From contig JAKZAN010000002.1 in NCBI GenBank assembly GCA_023053545.1, forward strand, positions 2,960,375 through 3,024,374: a stretch of 64,000 nt of DNA, given 5' to 3'. Made by a program: the position numbers and the translations under genes. The notes beneath the pieces are model-generated. The model was not told where the DNA came from. It saw only the letters and a list, made by a program, of their open reading frames with translations, and made no database searches. How positions within the stretch are numbered: position 1 is the stretch's first letter; the number at the start of each line of letters is the position of its first letter. This document shows positions 1 through 12,900 of this stretch, in pieces. The stretch is from Lepidurus packardi (lineage: Eukaryota; Arthropoda; Branchiopoda; Notostraca; Triopsidae).

Positions 1-1762
1 GTTTTTAGTCATTACGTGTTGACGGTTTTAGGGAGCCGCGTGTCAGGTTAGTTGGTAGAGTTCGAGGCATATCTGTTTTGCGCAATGCAGCGTATCAAGC
101 CGCAGGACCGCAAAAGCAACAAGTCAACGAGACAAATTTGAGCCGTGCAGAACGTGCTCTGCAAGAAGACGCCGAATGTGTGTCGTTTCGGGACTCGGCG
201 GCGCCAAACAAGTTATTGAATATGCCTGCAAATGTCAGGGGCCTTTGCCTTCGCTGGGTTTTTTTGGCTTGGTTTGGCTTTTGGAGTTTTGACTTTGACT
301 TGAACAACCCAGCGCCCGTCTTTCTGGAGCTTGTTGATCGCTCAAGCGCAAGGAATAAATACTAGAATCATGTCGTATTCCTTTCATTTTATTGGAGGTT
401 TGTTTTATGGGGGTGGATACTTTTGCAAATGACACTGTTTCTTTACAGCTCGCGGATTGGGTTGTCAAAACTGAGGGGCTTCTTTTAATGGGGAAATGAC
501 ATGGTTAGGCGTAGTTCTTTTCTGCCATTTTCTAAAATAAATTTTTTAAAAAATCCAGCTCTAATGCGCTTTTTGGTCTTCTACAGAACTCTGTATCCTC
601 CCCTACGTAAAAGAGGAAGTGACGTCACAGCGAGTTTAGGAAAGAATGAAGCTAAAATGAATGGATGGAGGGAGACGAAATCGACAGAAAAAGGGGCGTG
701 TAAGGATACGAGATATTGGGCGTTGGAATGCGTCCGTGGGAAGTTATGATTGTATATAGGATTTGGAGGGAATTTTCAGATAGGAAGTTTCTATTTTATA
801 ATTTTTTGAGGGGAAATTGGGTTTGATAATTTGAGAGGAAAAGATTTATTTCAAGAGGAGGGATTACATGGAAGCGTTATTTTAAAAATAGACCCCTGGT
901 TGGCCTTGTTCTCTTTGCTTTTCTTTTTTTGCCTAAGCAAGGCGCTAAGACGCAGACGCCGAAGACGCAACGCAAAAAATAGAATCGTTTTCTGGAAGGG
1001 GGCAAAAAAGGCGATGCCTTTGCTTTTGTCAACGTAAAAGACGTCGCGTCGACTCGCGTCTGGGTACGTATTCGGGCCTCCGATTGGATACCTATTTTGG
1101 AGCGCGCTGAGTCAGTCAGTCAGAACCCGCAATTCCAAGACGGCGGCGCCGCGGATCTTGCGTCTTGTGACTTGTTTGTCCGGATTCTCAGTCCCTTTTG
1201 CTCCGGCTCATCAGTTCCGCCAGTAGTCTGTCTCGAGCCCGCCCTTTTAATCTTGTATGCTGAGCAACGAGACAAAACTCGCAAGGTTTCATGGTTGAGG
1301 TCGTATCCTTTCTGGGAAAATTCACTGTTGTAACGAGTTTTCTACCTTCTGGACGTCCATTCTGAACGAATTGATGGTTGGAAATATCCTGATTGGGGAC
1401 ACTTTTCAAGACTTGCAGACATTTTGAATGCTCAAAACTCAGAATTTTCAAGATTTGAAGTGTTGGATTATTTGTTTCCCTTGTGAGGGAAAGATTGACA
1501 TCGGTTAATTGATAGCGGGAAACGGATAGTTAATGATTGTGGGAATGTGTTCGGTTTCTAATCTGTTTGTTTTTTATTCTTTTTCGTCTACCCATAGAAA
1601 CAGACAGTCCCAGAGATGATAAGAACGCTTTAGCTGGCTCCTAAGCGTCGTGGTTGTGCCTGCCTCTCTTTTCAAAAGTGTTCTCTCATTGATGCCGCCT
1701 GGGTTCATGTTTCCTCAATGGGACCCAGAAGCCTTGTAGCCTTGCCTTTTGGTTGGGTGGAA

Positions 1763-1783
1763 GGGGGGGGGGGGGGGGGGGGG
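1763..1783 (+). repeat. Homopolymer G tract (21 G)
   Basis: Uninterrupted run of G on the plus strand. It creates spurious proline-rich and glycine-rich reading frames on either strand. Confidence 0.95.
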
Positions 1784-4700
1784 AGCGGAGGCAAAGTCGC
1801 ACGGAGAATCTTTCGCAGGTCCTCAGGTACAAACTTCATTCTTTCGTGAAAACCAAACCTCGATTTTCCCTTCTTAGCTCGCCTTAGAATCTTATCAAGG
1901 TTTTTATCAAGACACAAACGACCTCTGCCGCCGAATTTATTGGGGGTGGGGGGGAGAGAAGCTGCGCCCATTGTCGCTCCCAGTATTGGTTCCCCAAGTT
2001 GTAAAAAGCCTTTAACCGAATCGTGGTCTGATCCCTGTGCCTTCCGTTCCATTGATCCTTCTAGAACACTTTTAACTGCTTTACCAGCTTTAAAAACAAA
2101 ATGTAGATTCACCAAAGATTCTAAACCGCGGAATGCCGATTGAATTTCAATGTATTTCTAAATAGTTTCGGTTTTTCAAGGCTCTTCATGATTACGTTCG
2201 ACTTCTGCAATGGTTTCAGAATGATTTAAAGTTCCAAATTGTTCATTTATTTTAATCTCTGAAATTTTTTTCCCATGCCAGCCTTGAGTTAGTAAAGGAA
2301 GATAAGGGAGATGGAAGGGAAAAGGAAAGGAAATTTTGTTTCGGAATGTCCAAAGGAAAGCCGGCACAATTCCAAAGCGGCTTATTTGGACTGATTTTAA
2401 TAATCACGATGATTACGCGATTGGGAAGCTGTAGCTGGTCCGGTCGGATGACGGGCTTTCGTTCTTGAATCACAAGTTGAGACATGCATTAAATTTTTTT
2501 TATTTATTTTCCCCTCGCATCTTCCTTTTTTGGGCTCTTGTGTTCGTTCTTCTAGGGGATGGCTATTGCCGCATTCCAGCGCCTCATTTGAATCTTAAAA
2601 TGTTGCGTGACTTGGGCACAGGTAGACAAGGTATATTCTTTCCGTTCTTTTTGTCGTTTTTCTTGTTAATAAAAATAGGAAGGGGAAGCAAGAGAGAAAC
2701 GAAGACAAGAGACATGCCGCTTCTGGTTTCGTTCAGGGGAGGTTTTTGGGGAGGAATGAAAAGAAGGAGAGTGAAGCCACAGGGTTCTCTTGTCTTTTTT
2801 TATTGTCTTTTTTTTATTTGCATCTGATTAGCGGCCCCTTTTTCGTCCTGCACCCGATACGAAAGGAAGACGCGATATAGAAATACTGGAAATGTAGGAC
2901 AATTCCTCCCCTTGCTCCTTTCCGAGTGCAAGCATACTTACTTTTTTTCAGTCGCGCCAAAAGTGAGTCGGCACTGTAACCTGAATTCTGATTTCCAAAA
3001 GTTTCTCGCATGGAACTCGTGTTGGAGCGGATCGGGTTCGGATAGGCTTCCAAGTCGGGAGCATAGATCCACACACATACACACATACATATCCACACGT
3101 AAAAATACCAGGTGCATGGCAGACGGCGAAGAATGCAGACAAGGCGGAGTTTTGCTTGCTTGCGTCCTATCCTCACAAGGATAGAAAACGCTCAACGGGC
3201 AGTAAGCAAACGCTAACTTTGCACCAGGTCTCTCTCCTCTCTCTCCCCCTCCCTCTCTCCTCTCCCTCTCTGTCCTGGTATGAAAGCGGGACCTTTGGAG
3301 TCTACGTTTTGTACGAAACTAGAAATGGGTACATTTTATTTTATTTCTTTATTTTTTAATCTTAAAACTTTATTTTTAACCTTTACATAAACGGCGGAAT
3401 TTTCATTGGAATCGGGGCAATTTTTGCAGTGAGAAAACGGCGTAGTTTGGCGAAGAATATGCGATGATGGTGGTCGCTAAGGTTGGGTTTGGGGTTTTTA
3501 GCCCAACCCAAAACTGCCTAGGGCGAGGCGGTTTCTGTGTACTGTTCCAAAAAGCGTGGGAAAAACGTTGAACAAGCGCGCCCAAGAGCAGAAGAGAGAA
3601 AGAGAGAGATTTCAGCCCTGAGATTTTGTGTCTGTTTTAGGCCGTCAGACGAGTCAACCGATCCAAAATCCCACCCCGAAAGCCCAAATTTGGGTACATA
3701 GGTCTCCGTTTTTGGTAGCGAACAGGAGGGACCTAACTACGCAAAAGTTTTAGGGCGTCTTTTTTTGCCGAAATTTTTGTGGGACGCTAATACCGATTTT
3801 TTTGGGTACTTTTTAGAGAGAGAGAGGGGAGGGGAGCAAAGGGGAAATTTTGGAGGGGAAAATAAAAGCAGGTTTGGGAAAGAAAAGAAGGGACCCAGTC
3901 GGGTTACAAACGTGTTCAGAAACGCCTGAGCGCATAATGTTACATGCTGACGCAGCATCCTTTGCAGTCTTTCGGTATCCCTAGGCAAGTCTCGTCCCGT
4001 TGAAGTTTTCTTTTTTCTTCCTTTTTTCCCCTCTTTTGAATTGCTAATTAATTCACAGTCTGGACTTTGACACTGCTCCGACTTCGGGACTTTGGAAAAG
4101 CTCTGGAATGCGTTAGTCCTCTTCCTTTTCGACCAGTTAAACAAAGATAGTCCAGTTTCTCCCGCTGGTTCCACCACCCAACCCCTCCCCAATTTTATTT
4201 TCACAAAGTGCAAGTTTTCGTGTTTTGTGAAAGTTTTTAGGATTTTGGGGACAGGACTGATTTAAGTTTCGAAATTTGGGAGAGAACTTGTGTAGGTTTG
4301 GAATGTGGTCTGAAACGAGGCAAAAGCGAAGAGAACAAGAGAGCTGAGAGAGATCTCAGATTCTGGGAGGTCGGGCATCTCACCTTGGGCAAGGTGTTTC
4401 GCTAAAGGAAGTAAAGTTTAAAAGCTCTTTAGTGGGGTAGACGAACTAGGAGAGACAGGCTGGAGCCTGTGGCTTGGGCACCTTAAACTTTTCACCGCAG
4501 GCCAACAAGGATTTCGTGTTTCATGGTTCTTGCCACCCCCTCCCCTCCCCTACTCGGTGTACCTGTGATGGGGAAAATTCTTCCAATGTTGCGTGGAATG
4601 TGACTGAAATTTCACGTAGACGGGATTCCAGCCTATTCATTCGCAAGATTTTCCAGTAGCGGGTTACGAATCCGCGGGTTCATGCGGTCCTGTTTCAAAC

Positions 4701-5840
4701 TGTGCGCCTTTTGAACGACTCTAGTTGGTTTCCTACGACTGGGGGAACTAGGTCGAACCGCGGTATAACAGGGGAATAGGGGAGGGGCCGAAGTGAATCT
4801 GCGGGTTCACCAGGAGTTCGGATTTTGGTTGGGCAAGGACGTTCCTGTGGGTAGACGACCTCGTCCTGGCCGAACGTCGTTCACGTTCACGCCATACAGC
4901 TCAGTTACACAAGTTATCCTTCCACTGTCAGTCGAGACTACTCCAAGTCAGTCGACACATCACATTGTCAGTTTGGTACCGAAGAGTACATCCTCAGGTA
5001 CGGGGACGTGGCATTCCAGAGTGTACTCTACTACCACATCCTTGGAGTTTAAAAAAAACTCGCTTTAGTCAACGTTTTTATGTGGCAAAAGTTATCACGT
5101 GAGTGTTCCCCTTCCAGGTAACGTAAAAAAAGAGAAACAAAAAAGAATATACTACTTCAAAATGAAGAAGTACAGTGAGTTGGAATTCGGGAGGGGGGGG
5201 GGGGGGGTTGAGGTGCGGTACCTGTTCCCATAAGTACCCATCGCATTCCAACAATCTAGATCGATTCTAGCCCCATTGGGCGTGTCTAAAACTTTGTTTC
5301 TCAAAAATGATGCTTCTTTTCATGGAAATTGTAAACTATTTAGAATGTGATTGAACGTTATTTTCTTTCCCCTCGTTTAGGTATGTTTATTGGTTTGAGA
5401 GGGGGGAAGGGAGGAGTAGAATTGACTAGCAGAAGGTGGGCGGAACTTGGAAATACTTTTTTGCCCTTAGGCTAGCCCTCCGCATGAATGGTCCGTGGGA
5501 CCCGGGGTATATCTCGTTGACTTCTTCTTGTTCAGACTTGTTGTTAAGGGGTCTGGGGTGCGTGCATGTGACTAAGAGCGAGTGAATGTGTTGCGTATCA
5601 AAGAGCCTGAAAAGGTTCCCGCGACCCAACGTGACTGACGGACTAACTAAGTAGTGGGGCGGGTCTCAATGAAAATGAAGAATGTTTTGCAGACAGGGAG
5701 CCCCTGGAAGAAGAGAGAAAAAAGAAAGAAGAGCTTGGGAGACAAGAAGAAGTGTGAGAAAAAGGGGAGGCGGCACCGAAAATTCCGGGTCCGGTCAGAT
5801 CGGCTTTCCTTTTGCGGGAGAAGGAGTGGGGTTAGTAGGT

Positions 5841-5861
5841 GGGGGGGGGGGGGGGGGGGGG
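5841..5861 (+). repeat. Homopolymer G tract (21 G)
   Basis: Uninterrupted run of G on the plus strand. A shorter run of 15 G lies at 5193-5207. Confidence 0.95.
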
Positions 5862-8800
5862 ATGGGTCGCGCCTCTGTGCATCCATTCTTCATTTTCCCA
5901 GGCCATGCATGCCAGTGTGTTCAATCGCTCAATGCAGAGCTCGTATTATTACAGTACTGTTTTACACGTCGACAGAACAGAATGGATACGCGTAAGTTAC
6001 GAGGGACTTTTTTTATTTTCGATTTTACTCAGTTGGTGTTTTCCCACAATGTTAGGGGAGGTTTTCATTCGCAATTGAGGTTTTGGTGGGGAAAAAAGAA
6101 GAAATAGGCAGGCAAGTTGGGTTGGTTTTGTGGTTGTGGTTGCCCCAAACGGTTCTGCAAGTGAATGGAAAGGGAATCGTACTGTAGATTTTCGTCCTAC
6201 GTGGCAATGTGAAGTTCCAATACCGTGAGTTTCTAACCTATTCGAGGCAAGCTGGTTGAGCAGTAGAAGCTTGTGCGTTCAGTTCCGAGGCGATTTTAGG
6301 AGCAAATATTGTCGTGTTTGTAAGGCTAAAGAATAATCCAGCATTTGGGGATTTCAACGGGTGGATTTATAACTTGATTGTAGTAAAGGGGTGGGGGCAG
6401 TTTGGAGGAGAACGGCAGAGGCAGCGAGGAGTGGAAGAAGCAAACAGTTTTATGTGTGTTGGGGGACTGGTATGAGGTGTAAAAGACTGTAGGTTTTGGG
6501 AGAAAGTTAATGATGACGAAAAGGAATAATGGTTGAGGTGCCTGACGCTGTCGAGCGTGAATCGCAATGGTTGGTATGCGGAAGGTGCCACTGGACCCAT
6601 AGCCACCACATTGTACCTGTCGTCCCCCTTCAAGAACTGGCAAACCTGCGAGCATGAGCAAACATTTGTTATTTGCTTATTTGATGCTCGGTTCTTCTGC
6701 TTTTCTTTGGTCCGAAACGTCTGTTCTCCTTACCTGTAGAATTAGCCACGACTTTAGTGTTTGACTAGGTATTGCGCACAAGTGTGGAGTTTTTCACATG
6801 TTTTTGGTGGGGGAAAAGGCTGGGTGCGGCAGCATTCCTTAGAATCCTGATGCGAAATAGCGGGGGAATTTTTCAAATGTATTTCTTTGATTATTTTTAT
6901 CCTTGACAGGTCTGGGGTCTTATCGCCATTTTAAGATAGTGTTTCTTGAAATAGTCTGATAGAGATAAAGTGATTGCTTATTTAAGAATTTTTAACTAAA
7001 TTTGTTTGTCTGTTTTGTACAGGTTTGTGGAGGGGCGCCAGGCAGCAGTCATGGACGAACCGACAAAAGGAAGTTGCGTGGCCTGTAGGGGTTTTTTGGG
7101 TTGGTGTATTGGTCCCTAACGGTACTTGAAAAGCTGTGGGAATAATGGGGCCGACCGGATTGCTCATGAAAAGCCTTAGCGAGCGATTGATGGCGGAGGG
7201 ACGGAGAAGAATGCGGCGAGTTTTTGGTGGAGTAGGAAAGCGAGAAAGAAAACCCTGTTTGTGTTAGCGTTGGTACATGGGAGCCCCGCTATGGATTGGA
7301 TCTTTTAGGCAAGGTCAGGGCCGCGGCCACTTTGACCAGCCGTGAACCGCGTTTTGCGCCTTCAAGTCACATTGCCGGAATAGTTATGCAAATGATGGGC
7401 ACCGAATTGAGGAAGAAAAAGGAGCTATAGAGAACACCGATGCCTCATATTTTCTTTCTAGATAAACTCCGGGACCAGTCAGTGGGAATAATTGAAGGGG
7501 GTTATTCAGGAGGGTTGGCCTCCTTTATAATGGGAATTCCTTTTCGGTTTCTGAGAGGTACGACATCGACTTACCTCCAGGAAGGTTGAATGTTGAGTCC
7601 AACGCCATCTGCTGTTAAACCAGTGGAATTTTCTGACTTTCGTTGCGCTACAGAAGCCTTGCCGCCTTTTAAGAAGATCTCGGTCAATTTATCGAGTTTA
7701 GTATATTAATATAATAAATCTTTAATTCATTTTCGATTTGGTTCTTAGGTTGCAAGCTTAATTTCATCTGTTCTGGAGATGGAGTTTCAGTGAGAAAATT
7801 CCAATTCCTCTGAACACTACGTTGAGACTTAAAAAAGCAGGTGTTCATAAGATGGGTTTTAACAAAAATTACTCGGAAGTTATAAACTTTCAGTCTCTTT
7901 GCAGTTGTCGGGTGAACACTTGAGCGATATACAACCCGCTTTCAAACCTTTCGGAAGTTTGGGACGTTATTTTGGTGGGCTGTTTACGGTGGATGTGCTT
8001 GCGGAAGCGAGGCGAAACGGTTATGCGTTGCGGGTATTGAGTGCGAAGCGGGGAAAATCTATGGGCAAAATGCAAAAGGGAAACCGGAACTGGTCCGTCT
8101 GTCACTCACAATTGAGTGAAACCAACCCAGGAAACAATCCAGCCAGTTGAAAACGTCCATACCAACAAGACTAGTTTTCTCAGTGATCTGCCAGATATTG
8201 TTAAAATTTCTGAGATCATTGTGAAAGCTGATTTTGTGGAAGACGTCGACGATCTTCAATTTTCAGTGTCTTGATTCTTGTTTGCAATCTGAAACTTTTG
8301 TTTCTCGGTGTTTGCATCTTTGACTGGAATTAATGAGACGCTTTTGGTTCAAGCGGTTTCAGTTGTAGGGGTTGGGCAGGACTTCCGGCGGGTTACATGA
8401 TATCTCGTATGTGGTCCCCAAGTGCGTTGAATGCTAAGCCAACGTTGACGTCTGAGGCTTTTCTTTTTTGTATCATAAAAAAGCTTCGAAAATTCTTGTC
8501 TGCTTTCCGTCTATGATAAGAGATGTCAGTTACCGCCACAGCCGAGTTCTGGGGTAATTTTTTTAAAAGATTTTGTTTATGTTGTTGGTTCATTTTCTAA
8601 CTCTGAAACGTGAAAACTGTACTGGAGGAATTACATACATCATTTTTCATGCCATGTCTTTCTTAGAACACTTTTCTTTCGAAAGTGTGATGAGGAAGAC
8701 GAGTAGTTTTCAAACATGGATCAAGTTGCAGCCCACCCATTACAAGTCTTAGTCTTAAAAGAAAGCGAGGGTGGGTTATATCTGATAAGCTGGAACTTTT

Positions 8801-9901
8801 TTTTATGTAGCTTTCGGGTTTAAGACGTGACAAGTCGAAGACATACACATATTATGGAAACCATGTGTTCGTGTTGACGTTCTCCAACGTTTTGGCTTCT
8901 GCCAGCTAATAATTTGACAGTAAGTATAGGAGGGTTAAACATTCATTTATTTGCTGCAGAATTGGGTTTAGTTGTTAGTCGGAGCTCATCTTTCATGTGG
9001 GGATGACAGCTTAGCACAGCGAACGTTTTATGGCCGTCTTCGCCCCTTCATTCCATTTGCCCTAGATAAGGTTTATGGGTTGTGTGGATATCATTTTCTC
9101 CGAATACGCAACAGTGCTTATTTGCGTACGAGAAATTCTTTCACCCAATTTCGCTTGGAAACTCCAATGCACGGCTAATTCGTTCGCTTTTTAAGGTAAA
9201 GAAAAATATTAGAAGTAGTTTTAATGTAATGAAAATTAGTAAAAGGTTTCAATCCAAAGAAAAGCATTCAAATGTCAAACTTTTAAGGTAATAAAATACA
9301 AATCATAAAAAAAATAAACGTAGTTCTTATAGGAAAATGCAGCTTTTGAATTTGTATTTCATTGAGCAGCACCCGAAATTTTCTTTTAAATGCTAAAAAT
9401 AAGGCACTACAAGGCGCTGTGTACATTTTTGTAAAACTTTGTAGAAATTAACAACTTCGAAACATTCTTTTTCTGCTTAATTATCCAACTATATAGACGA
9501 AGAGGAGGGGGAAATTATGGGAGAGAAAGGGCAATTCAATCTTCTTGTTTTTTTTCATCTCACTAACGCCTGACCTTTCGACATTGGACAACCCCAAACT
9601 CATTCGGGATAGATATTCATCATTCTCCCCTCCCCCCTCTTTGGAAGATGTATTTATATATTTTTTTACGCTTTTTCTTCAATTCCGTTCCGTACTCCGA
9701 GATTAAGTCGGAGTGTACGTCTTGTTTTCACAAGTGGAAACCATGGAAAGGTTGTAGCCTTTTGCCAGGAGACCGTGAAGGATACGCAATTAGTGGAAGA
9801 ATTTATCGCTTTTTTTCTTGTTTTCTTTCGCCACTTTAAGGATTCTTTTTCTTTTTTCTTCTATCTTTTTAATTTTTGGGGGTTTGGCAGGTTCATATAG
9901 T

Positions 9902-12900
9902 TCATACATAATTGGACCAAGGATCTCCGTTGCTGAACATCGGCCTCGATGATAAGTACGATGGGTAGGAAGCCATGTACGGATGGTTTTGGTGGTGACC
10001 TCCAGCCACGTAATATAATGAATTGGAAGCTGGAAAGTACGGTCTTTGGACATGGTGTGCGTGAGATAACGCGGTAGAAGACGTTGGGGTTAATTCGTGG
10101 TACTTGGGTGTACTGTCTTCGCCCATGGACCCGTCTTCGTTCGAGTCGAACCCTCCACCACCCCCTGGTAACTCCACGTACGTGGACGGCGCTGGGTTGT
10201 TGTGACTCATCGATTCGGGATGGTTACTGTTATTGTTGTTGTTGGCCTGGGCATGAGGTCTGAAGGCTCGTAAGGGTGAGGTGGTTTGGGCGGGAGACGG
10301 GGAGGAATACGAGGAGTAATTTGAGGAAGACGAGCGTGTGGAAGGACTATGGTTTGAAGGCGATAAGGCTGCGGTTGAAGCGTACATGTCTACGGTGCGT
10401 TTATCGCCGTAGAACGGCGGGTACGTCGGGTAGGGCACGTTATGGTGGTGCTGGGCGTTGCAGGCTCGCTGAAGGAGCGACGCTGCAGCGTTAGGCGAGT
10501 AATTAGAACAGGACGCGAGCATGCGGGGCACCCATGGATGAGCGTACTCCCCCGGTTCCGAGTTGCTGGGTACGATCTGGTCGGTCGGGCTGGTTGACGC
10601 GCAGGTACTCGCTGTAGAAGCGTAATTTTGCATAGCGTGTGTGGTACCGTTCCAGGCTTCGTTGGCGTTGGGGTTTTCGCGGTACTTGGCCATATGGAGT
10701 CGGTTGGGAAGCGTAGTACTACCGTCCCGGGGGAAATACTGGTCCAGTTCCTTCTCGTCTACTATTAGAGCGTCTTGCAAGGTGTCGGAGGTCAGCTGAC
10801 CCACGTCAACTCGACTGAAGTCGATGTGATGGCCATTGTCTAAGATTTAAGCAAAAGTATAAGTACATTGAAGTAATTTAAGTTTCTTTGCGATGCTTTA
10901 CAATGATATAATAAGTCTTTCTAAATGTTACGCAAAGAGTTAGTTGAGCTATTCCAGAGAGTTGCTGTGATTAGGTTGCCTAACAAGCTGCCGCTGGAAA
11001 AATGGTTAAGTCAAAAAGGTACTCGTAGGGTTACCCCGGCTTGACTTGCGGTTACCATGTACAACGAAAAATGAAGAAGTATTAGGTTAAATGTATGTCG
11101 CTCTTCCGAACACTTGGTAGCCGAAATTTAGATTCTTCTGCTATTTAGGTTGTAGGCATTTTTGAATATTAATTTATGCTTGCAATTTTTTTACCCTTTG
11201 TTTCTTTACGTAATGGGTATCGCTAATAAGAAAAGAGGACTTAAAGAAATGTAACGAAGTTTCGGAAAGAGCAGCAATACAATGTCTTGAAGAACAGCAA
11301 TGTTAAGACATTAGCTTACCCATTTTCGATGGCCCTTGAGAAGGATTTAAACGAGGGTTTTCCAACGGTGATATGGGCGGTGTGGGAGTAGCCTGTGGAG
11401 AATCGGCAGTACTACTGGGTGAAGGTGTCACTATACCCGGGTTGGGTGACAACTTCGAGGTGGTCAGCTCGTGTGTTTTCTTCGTACGTCTAAAGGAGAA
11501 AAAATAAGAAGCTAGATAGAGAAAAAGGTCCCCAGTCAAAACTTGAAAAGTCGTGAAAGATGTCATGTAAACAAACGTGCTGAAGCTATTATCTCCTCTG
11601 CCCTAAGGAAAAAGATGACATTTCAGACTGCCTGCTGGGATTTCTCTTAGTATTTACATGAGCTAGACTTACTTTCGGGTGAAAGGAAGACGAGGGGGGA
11701 GAAGAAAAAGAAGGATGCAATGGGTATGGGGTAACCTACAAGTTACGTCTATCTTGTCTTCTCCTTGACTCTAACGTGAAGCCAGAACAAAAATGGTCAT
11801 GTTTACGTTACCTGTAGGTAATGGATTTCGCGGCGGTGGTAATGGTAGCGGCGGAGGAGGCTACAGAAACAGCGCGGGCATAGGGTCTTTCCCGTGTCCC
11901 CGATTTAGCTTTGTTAATGTTGTTGCTGGTCAGAGCGTTGGTGTTTGGACCAGAAGTTGAAGTCAAATTTGTTGCAGGTCCATTGCTGCTACTGTTGGTT
12001 GTTTCGTTGCCGGTGCCGAGGCTTTTCATGGCTTTACGACGCCGGGGCTGGTACTTGTAGTCCGGATGTTCTTGCTTGTGTTGCTCTCGAAGTCTTTCAG
12101 CTTGCTTTATAAACGGCTTCTTGTCATCGTCACTCAGCACTCTGCCGAAAACAAAAACATGTCCATCCAATCAAAAACCCCTTCGCTCGTTCTTGAACTC
12201 TGGGAGAGAGCACATGGCATTCAGGCTATTTCATACACAAATAAATGACCCACGAAAAACCAAAGAGAGGATCCCGTTCAAACAGATACACTTTTGCTTA
12301 AAAAAATGAGAAAAAAAAACTAAAAAAAAATTCGGGAAAAAAGCGAAGGAAATATTGTATTATACAAAAAGAAGGTTCGGAAGAGCTTGACTCTTCCGAA
12401 CTAGGCGGAGCGATACAGAGGGGAAAAATGCTCGGTATGCTTTGTAAAATGTACAGGCTTGCTGCGAGAGATTCTCTGGTAGCTTTACACTTTTAAGTGC
12501 TATGTAAGTCCCTCCTGAGACGCAGCAGTACACACACACACCTTTGTGTGCTTTTGCGGTGTCGACTAGTATTCACACGTCATCCTGTTGCCTCTTTTCA
12601 CCTCTTCAACACTATATTCTTCCTTACCGTTAAACGGCATTTTCTAAATTTCGTAACCTTAACAACAACTGTTTTAAGCCTACATATCCTATGATGGTAA
12701 TATAATATAATTCCACCTGGTTTCCCAGAATCTTCCCCCTCAGAACAAAAGGCCGTTGGACATGGCGTTTTGCGCCAAATTTTCAAAACGTTCAAAATTG
12801 CGCTCCGTGCTAGATGGCGTCTGTTGGTCAATAGCAAAGTAGTAAACAGAACCGTAAAGATTTGAGCAGCATGGCTACATGAGCTAAAGGAAAAATTATT

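Larger units (their letters stand above)
1..9901. other. Long stretch with no recognisable gene
   Basis: Only short open frames occur here, many running through homopolymers or pyrimidine-rich tracts, and none resembles a known family. What can be seen: G homopolymers at 1763-1783, 5193-5207 and 5841-5861; a CT-rich tract at about 3230-3270; CA/TA-type simple sequence at about 3069-3096. The part next to 9901 lies downstream of the minus-strand SoxE gene and should hold its 3' UTR, but I could not place a convincing polyadenylation signal. The rest could be intergenic or intronic DNA of a gene outside the window. Confidence 0.5.

Noticed and set aside
1705-2115. 136-codon minus-strand frame with a proline run
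   Set aside because: The proline run is just the 21-G homopolymer. The remainder has no resemblance to a family.
5647-6107. Glycine- or proline-rich frames on both strands near 5.85 kb
   Set aside because: Artefacts of the 21-G tract, open in several frames at once.
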